Positions 47,401-62,400 of a stretch of 64,000 bases of DNA are shown one piece after another (position 1 is the first letter of the stretch; each line of letters begins with the position of its first letter). The position numbers and the translations under genes are program-made. Location of the stretch: NCBI GenBank assembly GCA_028622995.1, contig JAJQJQ010000002.1, positions 1,736,001-1,800,000 on the forward strand, written 5' to 3'. This DNA comes from Panagrolaimus kolymaensis. Lineage: Eukaryota; Nematoda; Chromadorea; Rhabditida; Panagrolaimidae. The notes below the pieces were generated by a model, which was not told the DNA's origin, ran no database searches, and was given only the letters and a program-made list of their open reading frames with translations.

Positions 47401-50400
47401 AGTCGCTCGGATAGATTTAAATTTTTGCGGATTGAAAAATTTGTTTTTTCATTTTTTTATAAAACATAAATTTCGATTGAAGTTGAGGACGTTCTGTTTA
47501 GAATGGTAGCTGAATGGCTGCTATTAAAATACATTACTCAAAGTAATTTAGTCGCTCGGCTAGATTTAAATTTTTGCGGATTGAAAAATTTTTTTTTTTT
47601 TTTTTTTTTAAATAAAAATAAATATTTCGATTGAAGTTGAGGACGTTCTGTTTAGAATGGTAGCTGAATGGCTGCTATTAAAATACATTACTCAAAGTAA
47701 TTTAGTCGCTCGGCTAGATTTAAATTTTTGAGGATTAAAAAATTTGTTTTTTCATTTTTTTATAAAACATAAATTTCGATTGAAGTTGAGGACGTTCTGT
47801 TTAGAATGGTAGCTGAATGGCTGCTATTAAAATACATTACTCAAAGTAATTTAGTCGCTCGGCTAGATTTAAATTTTTGCGGATTGAAAAATATTTTTTT
47901 TCTTTTTTTTTTAAAATAAAAATAAATATTTCGATTGAAGTTGAGGACGTTCTGTTTAGAATGGTAGCTGAATGGCTGCTATTAAAATACATTACTCAAA
48001 GTAATTTAGTCGCTCGGCTAGATTTAAATTTTTGAGGATTAAAAAATTTGTTTTTTCATTTTTTTATAAAACATAAATTTCGATTGAAGTTGAGGACGTT
48101 CTGTTTAGAATGGTAGCTGAATGGCTGCTATTAAAATACATTACTCAAAGTAATTTAGTCGCTCGGCTAGATTTAAATTTTTGCGGATTGAAAAATATTT
48201 TTTTTCATTTTTTTATAAAACATAAATTTCGATTGAAGTTGAGGACGTTCTGTTTAGAATGGTAGCTGAATGGCTGCTATTAAAATACATTACTCAAAGT
48301 AATTTAGTCGCTCGGCTAGATTTAAATTTTTGCGGATTGAAAAATATTTTTTTTCATTTTTTTATAAAACATAAATTTCGATTGAAGTTGAGGACGTTCT
48401 GTTTAGAATGGTAGCTGAATGGCTGCTATTAAAATACATTACTCAAAGTAATTTAGTCGCTCGGCTAGATTTAAATTTTTGAGGATTAAAAAATTTGTTT
48501 TTTCATTTTTTTATAAAACATAAATTTCGATTGAAGTTGAGGACGTTCTGTTTAGAATGGTAGCTGAATGGCTGCTATTAAAATACATTACTCAAAGTAA
48601 TTTAGTCGCTCGGCTAGATTTAAATTTTTGAGGATTAAAAAATTTGTTTTTTCATTTTTTTATAAAACATAAATTTCGATTGAAGTTGAGGACGTTCTGT
48701 TTAGAATGGTAGCTGAATGGCTGCTATTAAAATACATTACTCAAAGTAATTTAGTCGCTCGGCTAGATTTAAATTTTTGAGGATTAAAAAATTTGTTTTT
48801 TCATTTTTTTATAAAACATAAATTTCGATTGAAGTTGAGGACGTTCTGTTTAGAATGGTAGCTGAATGGCTGCTATTAAAATACATTACTCAAAGTAATT
48901 TAGTCGCTCGGCTAGATTTAAATTTTTGAGGATTAAAAAATTTGTTTTTTCATTTTTTTATAAAACATAAATTTCGATTGAAGTTGAGGACGTTCTGTTT
49001 AGAATGGTAGCTGAATGGCTGCTATTAAAATACATTACTCAAAGTAATTTAGTCGCTCGGCTAGATTTAAATTTTTGAGGATTAAAAAATTTGTTTTTTC
49101 ATTTTTTTATAAAACATAAATTTCGATTGAAGTTGAGGACGTTCTGTTTAGAATGGTAGCTGAATGGCTGCTATTAAAATACATTACTCAAAGTAATTTA
49201 GTCGCTCGGCTAGATTTAAATTTTTGAGGATTAAAAAATTTGTTTTTTCATTTTTTTATAAAACATAAATTTCGATTGAAGTTGAGGACGTTCTGTTTAG
49301 AATGGTAGCTGAATGGCTGCTATTAAAATACATTACTCAAAGTAATTTAGTCGCTCGGATAGATTTAAATTTTTGAGGATTAAAAAATTTGTTTTTTCAT
49401 TTTTTTATAAAACATAAATTTCGATTGAAGTTGAGGACGTTCTGTTTAGAATGGTAGCTGAATGGCTGCTATTAAAATACATTACTCAAAGTAATTTAGT
49501 CGCTCGGCTAGATTTAAATTTTTGAGGATTAAAAAATTTGTTTTTTCATTTTTTTATAAAACATAAATTTCGATTGAAGTTGAGGACGTTCTGTTTAGAA
49601 TGGTAGCTGAATGGCTGCTATTAAAATACATTACTCAAAGTAATTTAGTCGCTCGGATAGATTTAAATTTTTGCGGATTGAAAAATTTGTTTTTTCATTT
49701 TTTTATAAAACATAAATTTCGATTGAAGTTGAGGACGTTCTGTTTAGAATGGTAGCTGAATGGCTGCTATTAAAATACATTACTCAAAGTAATTTAGTCG
49801 CTCGGCTAGATTTAAATTTTTGCGGATTGAAAAATTTTTTTTTTTTTTTTTTTTTAAATAAAAATAAATATTTCGATTGAAGTTGAGGACGTTCTGTTTA
49901 GAATGGTAGCTGAATGGCTGCTATTAAAATACATTACTCAAAGTAATTTAGTCGCTCGGATAGATTTAAATTTTTGCGGATTGAAAAATTTGTTTTTTCA
50001 TTTTTTTATAAAACATAAATTTCGATTGAAGTTGAGGACGTTCTGTTTAGAATGGTAGCTGAATGGCTGCTATTAAAATACATTACTCAAAGTAATTTAG
50101 TCGCTCGGCTAGATTTAAATTTTTGCGGATTGAAAAATTTGTTTTTTCATTTTTTTATAAAACATAAATTTCGATTGAAGTTGAGGACGTTCTGTTTAGA
50201 ATGGTAGCTGAATGGCTGCTATTAAAATACATTACTCAAAGTAATTTAGTCGCTGGGCTAGATTTAAATTTTTACGGATTGAAAAATTTGTTTTTTCATT
50301 TTTTTATAAAACATAAATTTCGATTGAAGTTGAGGACGTTCTGTTTAGAATGGTAGCTGAATGGCTGCTATTAAAATACATTACTCAAAGTAATTTAGTC

Positions 50401-53400
50401 GCTCGGCTAGATTTAAATTTTTGTGGATTGAAAAAGTTGTTTTTTCATTTTTTTATAAAACATTAATTTCGATTGAAGTTGAGGACGTTCTGTTTAGAAT
50501 GGTAGCTGAATGGCTGCTATTAAAATACATTACTTAAAGTAATTTAGTCGCTCGGCTAGATTTAAATTTTTGGGGATTGAAAAATTTGTTTTTTCATTTT
50601 TTTATAAAACATAAATTTCGATTGAAGTTGAGGACGTTCTGTTTAGAATGGTAGCTGAATGGCTGCTATTAAAATACATTACTCAAAGTAATTTAGTCGC
50701 TCGGCTAGATTTAAATTTTTGCGGATTGAAAAATTTTTTTTTTCTTTTTTTTTTTAAATAAAAATAAATATTTCGATTGAAGTTGAGGACGTTCTGTTTA
50801 GAATGGTAGCTGAATGGCTGCTATTAAAATACATTACTCAAAGTAATTTAGTCGCTCGGCTAGATTTAAATTTTTGAGGATTAAAAAATTTGTTTTTTCA
50901 TTTTTTTATAAAACATAAATTTCGATTGAAGTTGAGGACGTTCTGTTTAGAATGGTAGCTGAATTGCTGCTATTAAAATACATTACTCAAAGTAATTTAG
51001 TCGCTCGGCTAGATTTAAATTTTTGAGGATTAAAAAATTTGTTTTTTCATTTTTTTATAAAACATAAATTTCGATTGAAGTTGAGGACGTTCTGTTTAGA
51101 ATGGTAGCTGAATGGCTGCTATTAAAATACATTACTCAAAGTAATTTAGTCGCTCGGCTAGATTTAAATTTTTGCGGATTGAAAAATTTGTTTTTTCATT
51201 TTTTTATAAAACATAAATTTCGATTGAAGTTGAGGACGTTCTGTTTAGAATGGTAGCTGAATGGCTGCTATTAAAATACATTACTAAAAGTAATTTAGTC
51301 GCTCGGCTAGATTTAAATTTTTGCGGATTGAAAAATTTGTTTTTTCATTTTTTTATAAAACATAAATTTCGATTGAAGTTGAGGACGTTCTGTTTAGAAT
51401 GGTAGCTGAATGGCTGCTATTAAAATACATTACTCAAAGTAATTTAGTCGCTCGGCTAGATTTAAATTTTTGAGGATTAAAAAATTTGTTTTTTCATTTT
51501 TTTATAAAACATAAATTTCGATTGAAGTTGAGGACGTTCTGTTTAGAATGGTAGCTGAATGGCTGCTATTAAAATACATTACTCAAAGTAATTTAGTCGC
51601 TCGGCTAGATTTAAATTTTTGCGGATTGAAAAATTTGTTTTTTCATTTTTTTATAAAACATAAATTTCGATTGAAGTTGAGGACGTTCTGTTTAGAATGG
51701 TAGCTGAATGGCTGCTATTAAAATACATTACTCGAAGTAATTTAGTCGCTCGGCTAGATTTAAATTTTTGAGGATTAAAAAATTTGTTTTTTCATTTTTT
51801 TATAAAACATAAATTTCGATTGAAGTTGAGGACGTTCTGTTTAGAATGGTAGCTGAATGGCTGCTATTAAAATACATTACTCAAAGTAATTTAGTCGCTC
51901 GGCTAGATTTAAATTTTTGCGGATTGAAAAATTTGTTTTTTCATTTTTTTATAAAACATAAATTTCGATTGAAGTTGAGGACGTTCTGTTTAGAATGGTA
52001 GCTGAATGGCTGCTATTAAAATACATTACTCAAAGTAATTTAGTCGCTCGGATAGATTTAAATTTTTGCGGATTGAAAAATTTGTTTTTTCATTTTTTTA
52101 TAAAACATAAATTTCGATTGAAGTTGAGGACGTTCTGTTTAGAATGGTAGCTGAATGGCTGCTATTAAAATACATTACTCAAAGTAATTTAGTCGCTCGG
52201 CTAGATTTAAATTTTTGCGGATTGAAAAATTTGTTTTTTCATTTTTTTATAAAACATAAATTTCGATTGAAGTTGAGGACGTTCTGTTTAGAATGGTAGC
52301 TGAATGGCTGCTATTAAAATACATTACTCAAAGTAATTTAGTCGCTCGGCTAGATTTAAATTTTTGCGGATTGAAAAATTTTTTTTTTCTTTTTTTTTTT
52401 AAATAAAAATAAATATTTCGATTGAAGTTGAGGACGTTCTGTTTAGAATGGTAGCTGAATTGCTGCTATTAAAATACATTACTCAAAGTAATTTAGTCGC
52501 TCGGCTAGATTTAAATTTTTGAGGATTAAAAAATTTGTTTTTTCATTTTTTTATAAAACATAAATTTCGATTGAAGTTGAGGACGTTCTGTTTAGAATGG
52601 TAGCTGAATGGCTGCTATTAAAATACATTACTCAAAGTAATTTAGTCGCTCGGCTAGATTTAAATTTTTGCGGATTGAAAAATTTGTTTTTTCATTTTTT
52701 TATAAAACATAAATTTCGATTGAAGTTGAGGACGTTCTGTTTAGAATGGTAGCTGAATGGCTGCTATTAAAATACATTACTCAAAGTAATTTAGTCGCTC
52801 GGCTAGATTTAAATTTTTGAGGATTAAAAAATTTGTTTTTTCATTTTTTTATAAAACATAAATTTCGATTGAAGTTGAGGACGTTCTGTTTAGAATGGTA
52901 GCTGAATGGCTGCTATTAAAATACATTACTCAAAGTAATTTAGTCGCTCGGCTAGATTTAAATTTTTGCGGATTGAAAAATATTTTTTTTCTTTTTTTTT
53001 TAAAATAAAAATAAATATTTCGATTGAAGTTGAGGACGTTCTGTTTAGAATGGTAGCTGAATGGCTGCTATTAAAATACATTACTCAAAGTAATTTAGTC
53101 GCTCGGATAGATTTAAATTTTTGCGGATTGAAAAATTTGTTTTTTCATTTTTTTATAAAACATAAATTTCGATTGAAGTTGAGGACGTTCTGTTTAGAAT
53201 GGTAGCTGAATGGCTGCTATTAAAATACATTACTCAAAGTAATTTAGTCGCTCTGCTAGATTTAAATTTTTGCGGATTGAAAAATTTGTTTTTTCATTTT
53301 TTTATAAAACATAAATTTCGATTGAAGTTGAGGACGTTCTGTTTAGAATGGTAGCTGAATGGCTGCTATTAAAATACATTACTCAAAGTAATTTAGTCGC

Positions 53401-56400
53401 TGGGCTAGATTTAAATTTTTACGGATTGAAAAATTTGTTTTTTCATTTTTTTATAAAACATAAATTTCGATTGAAGTTGAGGACGTTCTGTTTAGAATGG
53501 TAGCTGAATGGCTGCTATTAAAATACATTACTCAAAGTAATTTAGTCGCTCGGCTAGATTTAAATTTTTGCGGATTGAAAAATTTGTTTTTTCATTTTTT
53601 TATAAAACATAAATTTCGATTGAAGTTGAGGACGTTCTGTTTAGAATGGTAGCTGAATGGCTGCTATTAAAATACATTACTCAAAGTAATTTAGTCGCTC
53701 GGATAGATTTAAATTTTTGCGGATTGAAAAATTTGTTTTTTCATTTTTTTATAAAACATAAATTTCGATTGAAGTTGAGGACGTTCTGTTTAGAATGGTA
53801 GCTGAATGGCTGCTATTAAAATACATTACTCAAAGTAATTTAGTCGCTCGGCTAGATTTAAATTTTTGAGGATTAAAAAATTTGTTTTTTCATTTTTTTA
53901 TAAAACATAAATTTCGATTGAAGTTGAGGACGTTCTGTTTAGAATGGTAGCTGAATGGCTGCTATTAAAATACATTACTCAAAGTAATTTAGTCGCTCGG
54001 CTAGATTTAAATTTTTGAGGATTAAAAAATTTGTTTTTTCATTTTTTTATAAAACATAAATTTCGATTGAAGTTGAGGACGTTCTGTTTAGAATGGTAGC
54101 TGAATGGCTGCTATTAAAATACATTACTCAAAGTAATTTAGTCGCTCGGATAGATTTAAATTTTTGAGGATTAAAAAATTTGTTTTTTCATTTTTTTATA
54201 AAACATAAATTTCGATTGAAGTTGAGGACGTTCTGTTTAGAATGGTAGCTGAATGGCTGCTATTAAAATACATTACTCAAAGTAATTTAGTCGCTCGGCT
54301 AGATTTAAATTTTTGAGGATTAAAAAATTTGTTTTTTCATTTTTTTATAAAACATAAATTTCGATTGAAGTTGAGGACGTTCTGTTTAGAATGGTAGCTG
54401 AATGGCTGCTATTAAAATACATTACTCAAAGTAATTTAGTCGCTCGGATAGATTTAAATTTTTGCGGATTGAAAAATTTGTTTTTTCATTTTTTTATAAA
54501 ACATAAATTTCGATTGAAGTTGAGGACGTTCTGTTTAGAATGGTAGCTGAATGGCTGCTATTAAAATACATTACTCAAAGTAATTTAGTCGCTCGGCTAG
54601 ATTTAAATTTTTGCGGATTGAAAAATTTTTTTTTTTTTTTTTTTTTAAATAAAAATAAATATTTCGATTGAAGTTGAGGACGTTCTGTTTAGAATGGTAG
54701 CTGAATGGCTGCTATTAAAATACATTACTCAAAGTAATTTAGTCGCTCGGATAGATTTAAATTTTTGCGGATTGAAAAATTTGTTTTTTCATTTTTTTAT
54801 AAAACATAAATTTCGATTGAAGTTGAGGACGTTCTGTTTAGAATGGTAGCTGAATGGCTGCTATTAAAATACATTACTCAAAGTAATTTAGTCGCTCGGC
54901 TAGATTTAAATTTTTGCGGATTGAAAAATTTGTTTTTTCATTTTTTTATAAAACATAAATTTCGATTGAAGTTGAGGACGTTCTGTTTAGAATGGTAGCT
55001 GAATGGCTGCTATTAAAATACATTACTCAAAGTAATTTAGTCGCTCGGCTAGATTTAAATTTTTGTGGATTGAAAAAGTTGTTTTTTCATTTTTTTATAA
55101 AACATTAATTTCGATTGAAGTTGAGGACGTTCTGTTTAGAATGGTAGCTGAATGGCTGCTATTAAAATACATTACTTAAAGTAATTTAGTCGCTCGGCTA
55201 GATTTAAATTTTTGGGGATTGAAAAATTTGTTTTTTCATTTTTTTATAAAACATAAATTTCGATTGAAGTTGAGGACGTTCTGTTTAGAATGGTAGCTGA
55301 ATGGCTGCTATTAAAATACATTACTCAAAGTAATTTAGTCGCTCGGCTAGATTTAAATTTTTGCGGATTGAAAAATTTTTTTTTTCTTTTTTTTTTTAAA
55401 TAAAAATAAATATTTCGATTGAAGTTGAGGACGTTCTGTTTAGAATGGTAGCTGAATGGCTGCTATTAAAATACATTACTTAAAGTAATTTAGTCGCTCG
55501 GCTAGATTTAAATTTTTGGGGATTGAAAAATTTGTTTTTTCATTTTTTTATAAAACATAAATTTCGATTGAAGTTGAGGACGTTCTGTTTAGAATGGTAG
55601 CTGAATGGCTGCTATTAAAATACATTACTCAAAGTAATTTAGTCGCTCGGCTAGATTTAAATTTTTGAGGTTTAAAAATTTGTTTTTTCATTTTTTTATA
55701 AAACATAAATTTCGATTGAAGTTGAGGACGTTCTGTTTAGAATGGTAGCTGAATTGCTGCTATTAAAATACATTACTCAAAGTAATTTAGTCGCTCGGCT
55801 AGATTTAAATTTTTGAGGATTAAAAAATTTGTTTTTTCATTTTTTTATAAAACATAAATTTCGATTGAAGTTGAGGACGTTCTGTTTAGAATGGTAGCTG
55901 AATGGCTGCTATTAAAATACATTACTCAAAGTAATTTAGTCGCTCGGCTAGATTTAAATTTTTGCGGATTGAAAAATTTGTTTTTTCATTTTTTTATAAA
56001 ACATAAATTTCGATTGAAGTTGAGGACGTTCTGTTTAGAATGGTAGCTGAATGGCTGCTATTAAAATACATTACTCAAAGTAATTTAGTCGCTCGGCTAG
56101 ATTTAAATTTTTGAGGATTAAAAAATTTGTTTTTTCATTTTTTTATAAAACATAAATTTCGATTGAAGTTGAGGACGTTCTGTTTAGAATGGTAGCTGAA
56201 TGGCTGCTATTAAAATACATTACTCAAAGTAATTTAGTCGCTCGGCTAGATTTAAATTTTTGCGGATTGAAAAATATTTTTTTTCTTTTTTTTTTAAAAT
56301 AAAAATAAATATTTCGATTGAAGTTGAGGACGTTCTGTTTAGAATGGTAGCTGAATTGCTGCTATTAAAATACATTACTCAAAGTAATTTAGTCGCTCGG

Positions 56401-59400
56401 CTAGATTTAAATTTTTGAGGATTAAAAAATTTGTTTTTTCATTTTTTTATAAAACATAAATTTCGATTGAAGTTGAGGACGTTCTGTTTAGAATGGTAGC
56501 TGAATGGCTGCTATTAAAATACATTACTCAAAGTAATTTAGTCGCTCGGCTAGATTTAAATTTTTGAGGATTAAAAAATTTGTTTTTTCATTTTTTTATA
56601 AAACATAAATTTCGATTGAAGTTGAGGACGTTCTGTTTAGAATGGTAGCTGAATGGCTGCTATTAAAATACATTACTCAAAGTAATTTAGTCGCTCGGAT
56701 AGATTTAAATTTTTGCGGATTGAAAAATTTGTTTTTTCATTTTTTTATAAAACATAAATTTCGATTGAAGTTGAGGACGTTCTGTTTAGAATGGTAGCTG
56801 AATGGCTGCTATTAAAATACATTACTCAAAGTAATTTAGTCGCTCGGCTAGATTTAAATTTTTGCGGATTGAAAAATTTTTTTTTTTTTTTTTTTTTAAA
56901 TAAAAATAAATATTTCGATTGAAGTTGAGGACGTTCTGTTTAGAATGGTAGCTGAATGGCTGCTATTAAAATACATTACTCAAAGTAATTTAGTCGCTCG
57001 GATAGATTTAAATTTTTGCGGATTGAAAAATTTGTTTTTTCATTTTTTTATAAAACATAAATTTCGATTGAAGTTGAGGACGTTCTGTTTAGAATGGTAG
57101 CTGAATGGCTGCTATTAAAATACATTACTCAAAGTAATTTAGTCGCTCGGCTAGATTTAAATTTTTGCGGATTGAAAAATTTGTTTTTTCATTTTTTTAT
57201 AAAACATAAATTTCGATTGAAGTTGAGGACGTTCTGTTTAGAATGGTAGCTGAATGGCTGCTATTAAAATACATTACTCAAAGTAATTTAGTCGCTCGGC
57301 TAGATTTAAATTTTTGTGGATTGAAAAAGTTGTTTTTTCATTTTTTTATAAAACATTAATTTCGATTGAAGTTGAGGACGTTCTGTTTAGAATGGTAGCT
57401 GAATGGCTGCTATTAAAATACATTACTTAAAGTAATTTAGTCGCTCGGCTAGATTTAAATTTTTGGGGATTGAAAAATTTGTTTTTTCATTTTTTTATAA
57501 AACATAAATTTCGATTGAAGTTGAGGACGTTCTGTTTAGAATGGTAGCTGAATGGCTGCTATTAAAATACATTACTCAAAGTAATTTAGTCGCTCGGCTA
57601 GATTTAAATTTTTGCGGATTGAAAAAGTTGTTTTTTCATTTTTTTATAAAACATTAATTTCGATTGAAGTTGAGGACGTTCTGTTTAGAATGGTAGCTGA
57701 ATGGCTGCTATTAAAATACATTACTTAAAGTAATTTAGTCGCTCGGCTAGATTTAAATTTTTGGGGATTGAAAAATTTGTTTTTTCATTTTTTTATAAAA
57801 CATAAATTTCGATTGAAGTTGAGGACGTTCTGTTTAGAATGGTAGCTGAATGGCTGCTATTAAAATACATTACTCAAAGTAATTTAGTCGCTCGGCTAGA
57901 TTTAAATTTTTGTGGATTGAAAAAGTTGTTTTTTCATTTTTTTATAAAACATTAATTTCGATTGAAGTTGAGGACGTTCTGTTTAGAATGGTAGCTGAAT
58001 GGCTGCTATTAAAATACATTACTTAAAGTAATTTAGTCGCTCGGCTAGATTTAAATTTTTGGGGATTGAAAAATTTGTTTTTTCATTTTTTTATAAAACA
58101 TAAATTTCGATTGAAGTTGAGGACGTTCTGTTTAGAATGGTAGCTGAATGGCTGCTATTAAAATACATTACTTAAAGTAATTTAGTCGCTCGGCTAGATT
58201 TAAATTTTTGGGGATTGAAAAATTTGTTTTTTCATTTTTTTATAAAACATAAATTTCGATTGAAGTTGAGGACGTTCTGTTTAGAATGGTAGCTGAATGG
58301 CTGCTATTAAAATACATTACTCAAAGTAATTTAGTCGCTCGGATAGATTTAAATTTTTGCGGATTGAAAAATTTGTTTTTTCATTTTTTTATAAAACATA
58401 AATTTCGATTGAAGTTGAGGACGTTCTGTTTAGAATGGTAGCTGAATGGCTGCTATTAAAATACATTACTCAAAGTAATTTAGTCGCTCGGCTAGATTTA
58501 AATTTTTGCGGATTGAAAAATTTTTTTTTTTTTTTTTTTTAAATAAAAATAAATATTTCGATTGAAGTTGAGGACGTTCTGTTTAGAATGGTAGCTGAAT
58601 GGCTGCTATTAAAATACATTACTCAAAGTAATTTAGTCGCTCGGATAGATTTAAATTTTTGCGGATTGAAAAATTTGTTTTTTCATTTTTTTATAAAACA
58701 TAAATTTCGATTGAAGTTGAGGACGTTCTGTTTAGAATGGTAGCTGAATGGCTGCTATTAAAATACATTACTCAAAGTAATTTAGTCGCTCGGCTAGATT
58801 TAAATTTTTGAGGATTAAAAAATTTGTTTTTTCATTTTTTTATAAAACATAAATTTCGATAGAAGTTGAGGACGTTCTGTTTAGAATGGTAGCTGAATGG
58901 CTGCTATTAAAATACATTACTCAAAGTAATTTAGTCGCTCGGCTAGATTTAAATTTTTGCGGATTGAAAAATATTTTTTTTCTTTTTTTTTTAAAATAAA
59001 AATAAATATTTCGATTGAAGTTGAGGACGTTCTGTTTAGAATGGTAGCTGAATGGCTGCTATTAAAATACATTACTCAAAGTAATTTAGTCGCTCGGATA
59101 GATTTAAATTTTTGCGGATTGAAAAATTTGTTTTTTCATTTTTTTATAAAACATAAATTTCGATTGAAGTTGAGGACGTTCTGTTTAGAATGGTAGCTGA
59201 ATGGCTGCTATTAAAATACATTACTCAAAGTAATTTAGTCGCTCGGCTAGATTTAAATTTTTGCGGATTGAAAAATTTTTTTTTTTTTTTTTTTTTAAAT
59301 AAAAATAAATATTTCGATTGAAGTTGAGGACGTTCTGTTTAGAATGGTAGCTGAATGGCTGCTATTAAAATACATTACTCAAAGTAATTTAGTCGCTCGG

Positions 59401-62400
59401 ATAGATTTAAATTTTTGCGGATTGAAAAATTTGTTTTTTCATTTTTTTATAAAACATAAATTTCGATTGAAGTTGAGGACGTTCTGTTTAGAATGGTAGC
59501 TGAATGGCTGCTATTAAAATACATTACTCAAAGTAATTTAGTCGCTCGGCTAGATTTAAATTTTTGCGGATTGAAAAATTTGTTTTTTCATTTTTTTATA
59601 AAACATAAATTTCGATTGAAGTTGAGGACGTTCTGTTTAGAATGGTAGCTGAATGGCTGCTATTAAAATACATTACTCAAAGTAATTTAGTCGCTGGGCT
59701 AGATTTAAATTTTTACGGATTGAAAAATTTGTTTTTTCATTTTTTTATAAAACATAAATTTCGATTGAAGTTGAGGACGTTCTGTTTAGAATGGTAGCTG
59801 AATGGCTGCTATTAAAATACATTACTTAAAGTAATTTAGTCGCTCGGCTAGATTTAAATTTTTGTGGATTGAAAAAGTAGTTTTTTCATTTTTTTATAAA
59901 ACATTAATTTCGATTGAAGTTGAGGACGTTCTGTTTAGAATGGTAGCTGAATGGCTGCTATTAAAATACATTACTTAAAGTAATTTAGTCGCTCGGCTAG
60001 ATTTAAATTTTTGGGGATTGAAAAATTTGTTTTTTCATTTTTTTATAAAACATAAATTTCGATTGAAGTTGAGGACGTTCTGTTTAGAATGGTAGCTGAA
60101 TGGCTGCTATTAAAATACATTACTCAAAGTAATTTAGTCGCTCGGCTAGATTTAAATTTTTGCGGATTGAAAAATTTTTTTTTTCTTTTTTTTTTTAAAT
60201 AAAAATAAATATTTCGATTGAAGTTGAGGACGTTCTGTTTAGAATGGTAGCTGAATGGCTGCTATTAAAATACATTACTCAAAGTAATTTAGTCGCTCGG
60301 CTAGATTTAAATTTTTGAGGATTAAAAAATTTGTTTTTTCATTTTTTTATAAAACATAAATTTCGATTGAAGTTGAGGACGTTCTGTTTAGAATGGTAGC
60401 TGAATGGCTGCTATTAAAATACATTACTCAAAGTAATTTAGTCGCTCGGCTAGATTTAAATTTTTGCGGATTGAAAAATTTGTTTTTTCATTTTTTTATA
60501 AAACATAAATTTCGATTGAAGTTGAGGACGTTCTGTTTAGAATGGTAGCTGAATGGCTGCTATTAAAATACATTACTCAAAGTAATTTAGTCGCTCGGCT
60601 AGATTTAAATTTTTGAGGATTAAAAAATTTGTTTTTTCATTTTTTTATAAAACATAAATTTCGATTGAAGTTGAGGACGTTCTGTTTAGAATGGTAGCTG
60701 AATGGCTGCTATTAAAATACATTACTCAAAGTAATTTAGTCGCTCGGCTAGATTTAAATTTTTGCGGATTGAAAAATATTTTTTTTCTTTTTTTTTTAAA
60801 ATAAAAATAAATATTTCGATTGAAGTTGAGGACGTTCTGTTTAGAATGGTAGCTGAATGGCTGCTATTAAAATACATTACTCAAAGTAATTTAGTCGCTC
60901 GGATAGATTTAAATTTTTGCGGATTGAAAAATTTGTTTTTTCATTTTTTTATAAAACATAAATTTCGATTGAAGTTGAGGACGTTCTGTTTAGAATGGTA
61001 GCTGAATGGCTGCTATTAAAATACATTACTCAAAGTAATTTAGTCGCTCGGCTAGATTTAAATTTTTGCGGATTGAAAAATTTGTTTTTTCATTTTTTTA
61101 TAAAACATAAATTTCGATTGAAGTTGAGGACGTTCTGTTTAGAATGGTAGCTGAATGGCTGCTATTAAAATACATTACTCAAAGTAATTTAGTCGCTGGG
61201 CTAGATTTAAATTTTTACGGATTGAAAAATTTGTTTTTTCATTTTTTTATAAAACATAAATTTCGATTGAAGTTGAGGACGTTCTGTTTAGAATGGTAGC
61301 TGAATGGCTGCTATTAAAATACATTACTCAAAGTAATTTAGTCGCTCGGCTAGATTTAAATTTTTGAGGATTAAAAAATTTGTTTTTTCATTTTTTTATA
61401 AAACATAAATTTCGATTGAAGTTGAGGACGTTCTGTTTAGAATGGTAGCTGAATTGCTGCTATTAAAATACATTACTCAAAGTAATTTAGTCGCTCGGCT
61501 AGATTTAAATTTTTGAGGATTAAAAAATTTGTTTTTTCATTTTTTTATAAAACATAAATTTCGATTGAAGTTGAGGACGTTCTGTTTAGAATGGTAGCTG
61601 AATGGCTGCTATTAAAATACATTACTCAAAGTAATTTAGTCGCTCGGCTAGATTTAAATTTTTGAGGATTAAAAAATTTGTTTTTTCATTTTTTTATAAA
61701 ACATAAATTTCGATTGAAGTTGAGGACGTTCTGTTTAGAATGGTAGCTGAATGGCTGCTATTAAAATACATTACTCAAAGTAATTTAGTCGCTCGGATAG
61801 ATTTAAATTTTTGCGGATTGAAAAATTTGTTTTTTCATTTTTTTATAAAACATAAATTTCGATTGAAGTTGAGGACGTTCTGTTTAGAATGGTAGCTGAA
61901 TGGCTGCTATTAAAATACATTACTCAAAGTAATTTAGTCGCTCGGCTAGATTTAAATTTTTGCGGATTGAAAAATTTTTTTTTTCTTTTTTTTTTTAAAT
62001 AAAAATAAATATTTCGATTGAAGTTGAGGACGTTCTGTTTAGAATGGTAGCTGAATGGCTGCTATTAAAATACATTACTCAAAGTAATTTAGTCGCTCGG
62101 CTAGATTTAAATTTTTACGGATTGAAAAATTTGTTTTTTCATTTTTTTATAAAACATAAATTTCGATTGAAGTTGAGGACGTTCTGTTTAGAATGGTAGC
62201 TGAATTGCTGCTATTAAAATACATTACTCAAAGTAATTTAGTCGCTCGGCTAGATTTAAATTTTTGAGGATTAAAAAATTTGTTTTTTCATTTTTTTATA
62301 AAACATAAATTTCGATTGAAGTTGAGGACGTTCTGTTTAGAATGGTAGCTGAATGGCTGCTATTAAAATACATTACTCAAAGTAATTTAGTCGCTCGGCT

